Shown: positions 1 to 6,913 of the stretch, in pieces
How the letters are laid out: each line of letters opens with the position of its first letter
How positions within the stretch are numbered: the first letter of the stretch is position 1
Origin: Anaerolinea sp.
Lineage (GTDB): Bacteria > Chloroflexota > Anaerolineae > Anaerolineales > Villigracilaceae
Length of the DNA stretch: 64,000 nucleotides
Direction: 5' to 3'
Assembly: GCA_020723805.1 (NCBI GenBank)
Contig: DYID01000002.1
Location: forward strand, 124,001-188,000
The notes under the pieces: generated by a model
What the model was told of the DNA's origin: nothing
The model's database searches: none
The model's input: the letters and a program-made list of their open reading frames with translations, nothing else
Made by a program: the position numbers and the translations under genes

Positions 1-1
1 C

Positions 2-265
2 GAAGCCCCCGAAGGCGTGGCAATCGAACTCCTGACCCAGCCAGACGGAACACTGCTCCTCCACCTGCTCAACTACAAACTGGACGCCCCCGTCCCCGAA
101 GCCAAAATCCGCCTGCGCCTGCCCGTTGGCAAACGCGTGACTCGCGCCAGCCTGCTCACCTACCCCGCCGAAAGCGAAATCGAAAGCCCTTTCACCCAAA
201 CCGGCGTCACCCTCAAAGCCACCCTCCCCGCCTTCGAGCAATACGCCTTCCTCATTCTCGAATAA
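2..265 (+). CDS. C-terminal fragment of a probable glycosidase-type protein
   Basis: The reading frame is open from the left edge of the window, so only the last 87 residues are visible. They form a beta-rich tail with the pattern LLLHLLNY followed by alternating hydrophobic residues (IRLRLPVG, VTLKATLPAF) and a final FLILE. This style of terminal beta-sandwich is common at the C-terminus of beta-galactosidase-like and fucosidase-like enzymes, but no catalytic part is present to confirm it. It lies 129 bases ahead of the sugar-acid genes and on the same strand, which fits a carbohydrate role. The family assignment is inference. Confidence 0.5.
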   Translation, partial: EAPEGVAIELLTQPDGTLLLHLLNYKLDAPVPEAKIRLRLPVGKRVTRASLLTYPAESEIESPFTQTGVTLKATLPAFEQYAFLILE

Positions 266-394
266 CCAACCATCAATTACCAATTACCAATCACCAATTA
301 CCAATCACCAATTACCAACCACCAATTACCAATCTCCAACCACTGCTTACCACTCACTGATAACTGCCCACTGATGACTGATAACTGCTCACTG
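266..394 (+). repeat. degenerate tandem repeat, family A (CCAATTACCAAT units)
   Basis: This gap is made almost entirely of tandem imperfect copies of ACCAATTACC / ACCAATCACC, followed by CACTGATAACTGC units that run up to the uxaE start. Related blocks occur at 487-532, 1640-1692 and 2728-2800. It has no coding capacity beyond the next gene's short N-terminus and no clear promoter. Confidence 0.85.
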
Positions 395-1603
395 ATGCCC
401 TCTCCCCTCTCCCTCTCCCCCTCCTTCGGCTTCGGCGACCGCCTCGGTCTTGCCACGCCGGGTCACATCGCCGCCCTGCGCGCCGCAATTACCACTTACC
501 AATTACCACTTACCAATCACCAATTACCCCTCTCCCCCATCTTCGCCCAGCAATCCGTCCGCGAGAACAGCCGCACGGGACGCACCCCCCAGCAGGTGAT
601 GGATGACGCCAGACGCGCCGTCGAAGCCGCAAAATGGGATTTGCCCTGGGGCGCGGACGCCGACCACCTGAAAAGCGTGGACGACCTGCCGTCCTTCGTC
701 GCCGCAGGCTACACCTTCTTCACCGTTGACCCTGGCGCACATGTGGACAACGCCGCCGACGGCGCCCCGCTGCCTGTCTTGCAGGAAAAGGCGCGGGGCG
801 TGGACTGGGACGAACTCTCAGCGTTGTATCTTTCTGGGACGGGCGAACAGGCTTGGGGGCGGTTCGATGCGGAGACTCTCCTGCGGGCGGTGGTCAAATA
901 TGGGCGGGCAATCCGTCACAGCGTGGAGATGTTCCGTCATCTTTCCGAAATGAAAGCGGATTTCGATTTTGAAATCTCCGTGGACGAAACCGACTCGCCC
1001 ACCACCCCGCTCGAACACTACTTCATCGCCAGCGAACTGACGCGGGCGGGCGTGCGCTTCACCAGCCTTGCTCCGCGCTTCATCGGGCGCTGGGAAAAGG
1101 GCGTGGATTACCTCGGCGATTTGTCCGCGCTGGATGCGGAAATGCAAAAACACGCCGCCGTAGTGTGTCACTTTGGCGCGTACAAACTCAGCCTGCATTC
1201 GGGTTCGGATAAATTCAGCGTTTACCCCCTGCTGGCGAAGCATTTCGCGGGGCGCTTTCACGTCAAAACGGCGGGGACGAGTTACCTCGAAGCCCTGCGC
1301 GTGCTGGCGGCGCGCGAACCTGACCTGTTCCGCCGCATTTGGGCGCTGGCGCGTGAACGCTACGCCGCCGACCGCGCCACCTACCACGTCTCGGCGGAGT
1401 TGGAAAAAGTGACCGCCGCCGACCTGCCAGCCCTGCTGGATGACTTCCACGCCCGCGAGATTCTCCACGTCACCTTTGGCTCCGTCCTCGCCCGCTTCGG
1501 CGCGGACCTCAAGCCTGCCCTCGTCAAACACACCGACTCCTACGCCCAGGCCCTGCAAACCCACTTCATCAAACATCTGCGGCTGTTGAATGCAGAAGGA
1601 TGA
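374..1603 (+). CDS. uxaE: tagaturonate/fructuronate epimerase, UxaE family
   Basis: Interconverts D-tagaturonate and D-fructuronate in hexuronate catabolism (cytoplasmic, metal-dependent, as known for the Thermotoga enzyme). Family hallmarks visible are FGFGDRLGLATPGH near residue 19, IFAQQSVRENSRTGRT near 55, a GADADHLK segment, FEISVDETDSPTTPLEH near 200, YKLSLHSGSDKFSVYP near 272 and FHVKTAGTSYLEAL. The ORF is 409 codons. The first residues are encoded by family A-like repeat, so ATG at 395 (seven codons later) may be the real start. The N-terminus looks shorter than in family members I know. A repeat-derived stretch (TTYQLPLTNHQLPL, residues about 40-53) interrupts the region between the first two motifs. 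Function is confident, integrity less so. Confidence 0.85.
   Translation: MTDNCSLMPSPLSLSPSFGFGDRLGLATPGHIAALRAAITTYQLPLTNHQLPLSPIFAQQSVRENSRTGRTPQQVMDDARRAVEAAKWDLPWGADADHLKSVDDLPSFVAAGYTFFTVDPGAHVDNAADGAPLPVLQEKARGVDWDELSALYLSGTGEQAWGRFDAETLLRAVVKYGRAIRHSVEMFRHLSEMKADFDFEISVDETDSPTTPLEHYFIASELTRAGVRFTSLAPRFIGRWEKGVDYLGDLSALDAEMQKHAAVVCHFGAYKLSLHSGSDKFSVYPLLAKHFAGRFHVKTAGTSYLEALRVLAAREPDLFRRIWALARERYAADRATYHVSAELEKVTAADLPALLDDFHAREILHVTFGSVLARFGADLKPALVKHTDSYAQALQTHFIKHLRLLNAEG
487..532 (+). repeat. family A repeat lying in frame inside uxaE
   Basis: ACCACTTACCAATTACC-type units identical in style to the intergenic blocks continue the uxaE frame without a stop and encode YQLPLTNHQLPL, just before the conserved IFAQQSVREN motif. 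The length kept the frame open. Confidence 0.8.
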
Positions 1604-1693
1604 ATGATGAATGATGAAGGATGAATGCGGAATGATGAATTCCCAATCTCCAATTCCCAATTACCAACCACCAACTACCAACCCCCAATCGCC
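1604..1693 (+). repeat. GATGAAT tandem units followed by family A repeat
   Basis: After the uxaE stop come repeated GATGAAT units, then CCAATTCCCAATTACC-type family A units that stop immediately before ATG 1694. Because the repeat is open in frame, an upstream ATG at 1625 could add 23 low-complexity residues to the next protein. Confidence 0.75.
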
Positions 1694-2731
1694 ATGCTCC
1701 TCCAAAACTACCGCCCCATCCCCCAACTCGTCACCAAAACCACGCGCATCGAAGTGCCGCGCTTCCCCGTCATAGACGCGCACAATCACCTCGCCGCGCC
1801 CTACGGCGGCGCATGGGACGAAAAACCGCTGTCGGAATTGCTGGCAGTGTTAGACGAAGCCCGCGTGCAAAAGTTCGTAGATTTGGACGGCGGCTGGGGC
1901 GAAGCCCTGCTGCAAAAGCACCTCGACCGGTTCAAAGCCAAAGCCCCAGAGCGCTTCCAGATTTTCGGCGGCGTGGATTGGGCGCAGTGGCAAACCCTCG
2001 GCGCAAACTTCCCCGAATGGGCGGCGAAGCGGCTCGAAGTCCAGAAATCGTGGGGCGCGCAAGGGCTGAAGATTTGGAAACCCTTCGGGCTGAAAGTCCG
2101 CGATGAAAAGGATGAACTGGTCAAAATAGACGACCCGCGCCTCGACCCGCTCTGGCAGACCGCCGCCACGCTGGGTTTGCCCGTCATGATTCACATTGCC
2201 GACCCGGTGGCGTTTTTCACCCCGCTGGATGAGCGCAACGAGCGCTGGGACGAACTGAGCGCCCACCCCGAAGCGCACTTCCCCAGCCCGCCCTACCCGT
2301 CCTTCCACGAACTCATCGAAGCCTTTGCCCGCCTCGTCCTGCGTCACCCGCAGCCCGTCTTCATCGGCGCGCACGTGGGCTGTTACGCCGAAAACCTGGG
2401 CTGGGTGTCGAACCTGCTCCAGCGCGCTCCGAACTTCTATGTGGATATTTCCGCCCGCATCCCCGAACTGGGCAGACAACCCTACACCGCCCGCCGTTTC
2501 TTCCTCGAGCATCAAGACCGCATCCTGTTCGGCACCGACCATCCTGCTAACGCCGAAACCTACCGCGCTCACTACCGCTTCCTCGAAAGCGATGACGAAT
2601 ACTTCGCCTACGACGCCGACCCCGAAGCCATCCCCGGGCAGGGACGCTGGCGCATCTACGGCTTGTATCTACCGGAGGATGTGCTGGAAAAAGTGTATTG
2701 GAAAAATGCGGAGAAGGTTTATCAATGGTAA
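1694..2731 (+). CDS. amidohydrolase family 2 (TIM-barrel) enzyme
   Basis: A 345-residue metal-dependent hydrolase or decarboxylase-like protein of the amidohydrolase_2 family. Visible markers are DAHNHLA near residue 28 (first metal-binding histidines), GLKIWKPFG, PVMIHIADP, FIGAHVG, and FGTDHPAN near residue 278 carrying the late catalytic Asp. The substrate cannot be read from sequence; lactonases and related sugar-acid hydrolases share this fold. The gene lies between uxaE and an SIS isomerase, suggesting a step in the same carbohydrate pathway. ATG 1694 is preferred because the 23 codons upstream are repeat-derived (QLPTTNYQPP). Membership in the superfamily is confident, substrate unknown. 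Confidence 0.8.
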   Translation: MLLQNYRPIPQLVTKTTRIEVPRFPVIDAHNHLAAPYGGAWDEKPLSELLAVLDEARVQKFVDLDGGWGEALLQKHLDRFKAKAPERFQIFGGVDWAQWQTLGANFPEWAAKRLEVQKSWGAQGLKIWKPFGLKVRDEKDELVKIDDPRLDPLWQTAATLGLPVMIHIADPVAFFTPLDERNERWDELSAHPEAHFPSPPYPSFHELIEAFARLVLRHPQPVFIGAHVGCYAENLGWVSNLLQRAPNFYVDISARIPELGRQPYTARRFFLEHQDRILFGTDHPANAETYRAHYRFLESDDEYFAYDADPEAIPGQGRWRIYGLYLPEDVLEKVYWKNAEKVYQW

Positions 2732-2800
2732 TTGGTGTCTGGTAATTCCCAATTCCCAATTCCCAATTACCAATTACCAATTACCAATCACCACCTGCTG
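2728..2800 (+). repeat. family A repeat with inverted units (possible hairpin)
   Basis: GGTAATTGG and GGTAATT at the start are inverted relative to the following CCAATTCCC / CCAATTACC units, so the transcript can fold into a hairpin between the amidohydrolase stop and the next gene. No U-tract follows. Confidence 0.7.
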
Positions 2801-2811
2801 GAACTTAAAAC

Positions 2812-3816
2812 ATGAATCACACCTACACCGAAATCAAATCCCAACCCGAAGCCTGGGCGCAAGCCATTGAGCGGACTCGCGCCGCTGCTTTGCCCAACCC
2901 CGCCGATTACGAGCAGGTCATCTTCACCGGCTGCGGCTCAACCTACTATCTCTCCCTCGCCGCCGCCGCGCTCTATCAGGAACTGACCGGGCGCTCCGCC
3001 CGCGCCGTCCCTGGCGGGGAATTGCTGCTCAACCCGCAAACAGCCCTTGCGCCCGGCAAGACCCTGCTGGTCGCCGTCAGCCGTTCTGGCACCACCACCG
3101 AAACCGTCCGCGCTGCCGAACAATTCAAGCGCGAAGGTCGCGGCGATGTGCTGGTCATCAGCAATTACGATGAAGTCCTTTCAACGTATGGCGATATTAA
3201 CATCACTATACCGAAGGGACAGGAAGAATCGGTTGCCCAAACGCGCTCCTTCGCCTCCATGTATGTTGCCGCCGCCGCCTTTTGCGCCCGCGCCGCCGGA
3301 CGCGCCGACCTGCTCACAGCGTTGGAAAAACTTCCCGAAGCCGGGAACAGGCTCATGGTCCAGTATGAAGCGCAAGCCCAGGCTCTCGGCGAAGACCTCC
3401 GCCTCGACCGCATCTACTTTCTCGGCAGCGGCATCCGCTACGGGCTGGCGTGCGAAGTCAATCTCAAAATGAAAGAGATGACCCTCACCCACAGCGAGCC
3501 GTTCCACTTCCTCGAGTTTCGGCACGGACCGATGAGCATGGTCACGCCGAATACTCTGCTGGTGGGCTTGCTTTCGGAGAAAAATTTCAGCCACGAGCAA
3601 GCCGTTCTCGATGAGATGCAGTCAAAGGGCGGGCAGGTGTTTTCGCTGGCGGAGAGCGGGGCGCAGGTCAATTTTGAAAGCGGCATCCCCGAACCTGCGC
3701 GCGCCGTCCTCTACCTGCCCATTTTGCAACTGATGGCATACTACCGCGCCCTCGCCAAAGGGCTGAACCCCGACAGCCCCCACAACCTGACCGCCGTCAT
3801 CAAACTCGACCTGTAA
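2812..3816 (+). CDS. SIS-domain sugar isomerase (AgaS/GlmS-isomerase-like)
   Basis: A 334-residue cytoplasmic protein with two sugar isomerase (SIS) domains. The first contains FTGCGSTYYLSLAAAALYQ near residue 40, a PGGELLLNP segment and SRSGTTTETVRA near residue 90, the phosphosugar-binding Ser/Thr loop. The second contains FLGSGIRYGLACEVNLKMKEM and SEPFHFLEFRHGPMSM, as in the isomerase half of glucosamine-6-phosphate synthase and in AgaS, which deaminates galactosamine-6-phosphate to tagatose-6-phosphate. The next genes encode a LacD-type aldolase and two PfkB kinases, so an AgaS-like role feeding tagatose-6-phosphate is attractive, but the substrate is inferred from context. Confidence 0.85.
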   Translation: MNHTYTEIKSQPEAWAQAIERTRAAALPNPADYEQVIFTGCGSTYYLSLAAAALYQELTGRSARAVPGGELLLNPQTALAPGKTLLVAVSRSGTTTETVRAAEQFKREGRGDVLVISNYDEVLSTYGDINITIPKGQEESVAQTRSFASMYVAAAAFCARAAGRADLLTALEKLPEAGNRLMVQYEAQAQALGEDLRLDRIYFLGSGIRYGLACEVNLKMKEMTLTHSEPFHFLEFRHGPMSMVTPNTLLVGLLSEKNFSHEQAVLDEMQSKGGQVFSLAESGAQVNFESGIPEPARAVLYLPILQLMAYYRALAKGLNPDSPHNLTAVIKLDL

Positions 3817-3831
3817 CCTGGAACCTGGAAC

Positions 3832-4773
3832 ATGAAAATTTCTATCGGAAAACTGCGCGGATTGCAACAAATCGCCTCGCCGCGCGGCACCTTCACTGCC
3901 CTTGCCCTCGACCATCGCCAGAATCTCCGCAAAGCCAACCCCGCTTTTGTGGAGGACGCCGAACTCAGCCGCTTCAAACTGGACGTCACCGCCGCGCTTG
4001 CCCCCTACGGGACGGCTGTTTTGCTCGACCCGGAAGTCTCCGCCGCCCAGGCAGTGGCGCAGGGAGTTGTCCCCAAGGAAGTTGGTCTCGTCGTCGCCGT
4101 TGAGTCAACCGGCTACACCGGCGATGCCACCGCCCGCAAAGCGCAGCTCATCCCCGGCTGGAGTGTGGAAAAAGCCAAACGCATGGGCGCATCTGCCATC
4201 AAACTGCTGGTCTACTACCACCCCGATTCGCCCACCGCCAGAGAGACTGAAGACTTCACCGCACAAGTCGCCGAAGATTGCCGCAAGCATGACCTTGCCC
4301 TCATGCTCGAACCGCTCTCCTACTCGCTCACCGAAGGAAAACTCACCTCCGCCGAAAAGCGTTATGTGGTGGTGGAAAGCGCCAAACGGCTCGTGCCCCT
4401 CGGCGCGGATATTCTCAAAGCCGAGTTTCCGCTGGACGTGAGCGAAACCGACCCAAGCCTGTGGCGCGAAGCCTGCGAAGAAATCTCCGCCGCCTGCCCC
4501 GCCCCCTGGATTTTGCTCTCCGCCGCGGTGGACTACGAAACCTTCCTTCAGCAAGTCATCACTGCCTGCAGCGCGGGCGCCAGCGGCATTGCCGTTGGTC
4601 GCGCCGTGTGGAAGGAAGCCGTGACGATGAAACCCGAAGAACGTCAAACCTTTTTGCGCGATACCGCCCTCGAGCGCCTCTCGCGCCTGACCTCGCTCTG
4701 CAACGCCCTCGCCAAACCCTTCACCGACTTCTACGCCGCCGAAGCCCCCTTCGACTGGTACAAAACCTATTGA
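3832..4773 (+). CDS. lacD: class I tagatose-1,6-bisphosphate aldolase (LacD type)
   Basis: Cleaves tagatose-1,6-bisphosphate to dihydroxyacetone phosphate and glyceraldehyde-3-phosphate (known for LacD). The 313-residue protein starts KISIGKLRGLQQIASPRG and carries ALDHRQNLRK near residue 24, LLDPEVS, IKLLVYYHPD near residue 120 with the Lys region, and DILKAEFPLD near residue 195, where the Schiff-base Lys of the family sits. Length and motif order match LacD. It follows the SIS isomerase by 15 bases and precedes two sugar kinases, giving a compact tagatose-6-phosphate route. Related class I aldolases with other ketose-bisphosphate preference remain possible. Confidence 0.88.
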   Translation: MKISIGKLRGLQQIASPRGTFTALALDHRQNLRKANPAFVEDAELSRFKLDVTAALAPYGTAVLLDPEVSAAQAVAQGVVPKEVGLVVAVESTGYTGDATARKAQLIPGWSVEKAKRMGASAIKLLVYYHPDSPTARETEDFTAQVAEDCRKHDLALMLEPLSYSLTEGKLTSAEKRYVVVESAKRLVPLGADILKAEFPLDVSETDPSLWREACEEISAACPAPWILLSAAVDYETFLQQVITACSAGASGIAVGRAVWKEAVTMKPEERQTFLRDTALERLSRLTSLCNALAKPFTDFYAAEAPFDWYKTY

Positions 4774-4780
4774 CCTTCGA

Positions 4781-4846
4781 CTCCCCAGCTATCCGACTAT
4801 CAGGCTACCCGACTATCAGACTATCAAACTATGAGACTATCAAACT
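4781..4846 (+). repeat. family B repeat (ACTATCAGACTATGAG units)
   Basis: Tandem imperfect copies of GACTATCAGACTATCAAACTATGA fill the gap up to the ATG of the PfkB gene. Reverse-complement copies occur at 18767-18825 and 19432-19463, likewise immediately before start codons. Confidence 0.8.
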
Positions 4847-5761
4847 ATGAGACCATTTGACTTATTGGTTGCTGGCGAAATCAACCCCGACCTGATCCTT
4901 TCGGGTAATGTCGTCCCTGAATTCGGTCAGGTCGAGAAACTTGTCAATTCGGCGGCGTTGACCGTCGGCTCCTCCTCCGCCATCTTTGCCTGCGGCGCGG
5001 CGCGGCTGGGGCTCAAGGTTGCCTTCATTGGCGTGTGCGGCGCTGACGTTTTTGGGCGCTTCATGCTGGATGAAATGTCAAAGCGCGGCGTGGACGTGAG
5101 CAACGTCATCCTCCGCGAGGACGGGCAGACGGGACTCAGCGTGATTCTCAATCGGCATGCCGACCGCGCGATTCTGACTCACCCTGGGCTGATTGCCGAA
5201 CTACAGGCTGCGGACATCCCCGATAGTTTGCTGGCGCAGGCGCATCACCTGCATGTGGCGAGTTACTTCTTGCAGACCAAACTCCAGCCCGATTTGCCCG
5301 CATTGTTCAATCGCGCTCACGTGCTTGGCTTAACCACCTCGCTGGATACGAATTATGACCCCTCTGAAAAATGGGAAGGTTTCGATGACCTGCTTGCCGT
5401 GACGAATGTCTTCCTACCCAACGAAGCCGAAGCGAAGTCGCTCACAGCGGCGGCAACTGCCGAAGAAGCGGCGGACAGGCTCCAGGTCAAGGTGGAAGCG
5501 GCGGCGATTAAGTTAGGCAAGGCTGGGGCGTTGGGAATCTCGCGGGGGCGGAAAATCCGCGTGGACAGCATTCCTGTCAACGTGATGGATACGGTTGGCG
5601 CGGGCGACTCCTTCGATGCGGGTTTCCTCTACGGCTATCTCAACGGCTGGGAGATGGAAAAATCGCTGCGGCTGGCGTGCGTGTGCGGGGCGCTTTCCAC
5701 GCGGGCGGCGGGCGGCACGGCGGCGCAGCCCTCGCTGGATGAAGCGTTGAAGTTCCTATGA
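4847..5761 (+). CDS. PfkB/ribokinase-family carbohydrate kinase
   Basis: ATP-dependent sugar kinase of 304 residues. It opens FDLLVAGEINPDLIL, has the glycine-rich substrate region (SSSAIFACGAARLG) near residue 42, SLDTNYDP and VFLPNEAEA segments, and the C-terminal signature DTVGAGDSFDAGFLYG near residue 244 with the catalytic Asp in GAGDSF. The stop overlaps the start of the next kinase by four bases (ATGA), so the two are translationally coupled. The substrate is not evident; ribokinase-like members phosphorylate ketoses, aldoses and nucleosides. Context suggests a hexose or keto-sugar-acid kinase such as KDG kinase, but this is inference. Confidence 0.85.
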   Translation: MRPFDLLVAGEINPDLILSGNVVPEFGQVEKLVNSAALTVGSSSAIFACGAARLGLKVAFIGVCGADVFGRFMLDEMSKRGVDVSNVILREDGQTGLSVILNRHADRAILTHPGLIAELQAADIPDSLLAQAHHLHVASYFLQTKLQPDLPALFNRAHVLGLTTSLDTNYDPSEKWEGFDDLLAVTNVFLPNEAEAKSLTAAATAEEAADRLQVKVEAAAIKLGKAGALGISRGRKIRVDSIPVNVMDTVGAGDSFDAGFLYGYLNGWEMEKSLRLACVCGALSTRAAGGTAAQPSLDEALKFL

Positions 5762-6687
5762 TTCTGTGCGTCACCCCCAACCCCGCCATTGACCGCACCC
5801 TGCACGTGGACGCGCTGCGTTTGGGCGAAGTTCACCGCGCCAAAGAAACGCTGACAGCGGCGGGCGGCAAAGGTCTCAACGTGGCACGGACAATTCGCGC
5901 GCTGGGCGGCTCGTCGTTTTGCATGGGGCTGGTTGGCGGGCACACTGGCAGCCTGCTAGCAGAACTGGCGGAGCGCGAAGGCTTGCCCGCGCACTGGACG
6001 CGGGTAAAAAACGAAACCCGCACCTGCGTCATTTTGGTGGAACAGGGCAGAGACGCCACCGTCATCAACGAGCGCGGCGCGGACGTGAGCGCAGACGAAT
6101 GCCAGACCTTTTTGCGCGATGTGTGGACACAAGCGGAACCTGCTCAACTGGTTTGCCTCAGCGGCAGCCTGCCGCCTGGTTTTGCTTTGGACGATTTTTC
6201 CCTGCTGCTGCGCGGACTGGTCGAGCGGCAAAAATCCGTTTGGGTGGATACGAGCGGCGCGGCGCTACAAGCGGCGCTGAATGTGCGCGGCGTGAACATC
6301 AAGGTCAATGCCGCCGAGTTGGGCGAAGCGCTGGGATTGGAAATTTTGAACGCAGAGCAGGCGGCAAATGCGGGTAAGCGGTTACTGGAAAACGGCATTT
6401 CCTCTGTTGCGGTGACGCTTGGCAGAGACGGCGCGGTATTGGTTACAGAGTCTAGTGCGTGGTGTGCGCGTCCGCCCGCGATTGAAGTCGTCAGCAGTGT
6501 GGGCAGCGGCGATGCCTTTTTGGGCGGTCTGGTTTTCGCGCTCGAAGCGGGAAATCCGCCTGAAGTTGCGCTGCGCTATGGCGTTGCGGCAGGCGCGGCA
6601 AACGCGCTGCATGTTGGAGGGGGAGTGATCAGGCAGGAAGAAGTTGGGGAATTTTTCCATCGCCTTCCCAAGTCGCTCGCGCTTTGA
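5758..6687 (+). CDS. 1-phosphofructokinase / tagatose-6-phosphate kinase (LacC/FruK family)
   Basis: A 309-residue PfkB kinase of the hexose-phosphate subgroup: it begins ILCVTPNPAIDRTLHVD and has GGKGLNVARTIRALGG near residue 38, LSGSLPPGF near residue 138, VKVNAAELGEALG near 181, and SVGSGDAFLGGLVFALE near 244. The GSGD loop holds the catalytic Asp. These features separate LacC/FruK/PfkB2 enzymes from ribokinases. With the SIS isomerase and LacD aldolase encoded upstream, tagatose-6-phosphate is the most economical substrate; fructose-1-phosphate or fructose-6-phosphate are alternatives. It is the last gene of the run. Confidence 0.85.
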   Translation: MILCVTPNPAIDRTLHVDALRLGEVHRAKETLTAAGGKGLNVARTIRALGGSSFCMGLVGGHTGSLLAELAEREGLPAHWTRVKNETRTCVILVEQGRDATVINERGADVSADECQTFLRDVWTQAEPAQLVCLSGSLPPGFALDDFSLLLRGLVERQKSVWVDTSGAALQAALNVRGVNIKVNAAELGEALGLEILNAEQAANAGKRLLENGISSVAVTLGRDGAVLVTESSAWCARPPAIEVVSSVGSGDAFLGGLVFALEAGNPPEVALRYGVAAGAANALHVGGGVIRQEEVGEFFHRLPKSLAL

Positions 6688-6712
6688 TTGGATGACAAAG
6701 ACCCTTTATCAT
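6684..6712 (+). promoter_or_regulatory. likely sigma-70 promoter for the ABC transporter operon
   Basis: TTGATT at 6684-6689 and TATCAT at 6707-6712 are separated by 17 bases. They overlap the 3' end of the preceding kinase gene and would start transcription near 6719, leaving a leader of about 195 bases. Confidence 0.5.
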
Positions 6713-6718
6713 GTTCAT

Positions 6719-6904
6719 CACCCTTGACGAACCGCCAACGGCGGGAGTATAGTCACGCAGATTATGGACGGTCTGCTCTCGCTCGACCCTGATCATAGTA
6801 CCGCTCGAACTCCCAGCCAGTTGGAAACGCTGAGGCAAGTGTAGCCTGCCTCACACAGGTCACCTCCTGCCCCGCGTTCCAATTGACGCGGGGTATTTTA
6901 TTTC
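6719..6904 (+). ncRNA. structured 5' leader with terminal attenuator, class unknown
   Basis: Several nested pairings are visible: CCGCC/GGCGG at 6732-6744, GGGAGT (6743-6748) with ACTCCC (6809-6814) enclosing GCAGA/TCTGC (6757-6776), and TGAGGCA/TGCCTCA (6831-6853). The leader ends in a terminator hairpin directly before the ribosome binding site. This is the arrangement of a riboswitch or attenuator. I could not match it to the TPP, cobalamin, FMN, guanidine-I, Moco or fluoride consensus. Confidence 0.5.
6870..6903 (+). terminator. leader terminator upstream of the ABC permease
   Basis: CCCCGCGT (6870-6877) pairs with ACGCGGGG (6886-6893) and is followed by TATTTTATTT. The ribosome binding site GGAGGTGAT starts at 6905, so a terminated transcript would stop before translation can begin. 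Confidence 0.7.
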
Positions 6905-6913
6905 GGAGGTGAT

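Noticed and set aside
266-370. CRISPR-like regular repeats
   Set aside because: Units are short, degenerate and contiguous without unique spacers, and no cas gene is present.
6719-6904. Guanidine-I, TPP or Moco riboswitch before the ABC transporter
   Set aside because: The conserved core strings of these classes could not be found in the required order, so the leader is left unclassified.
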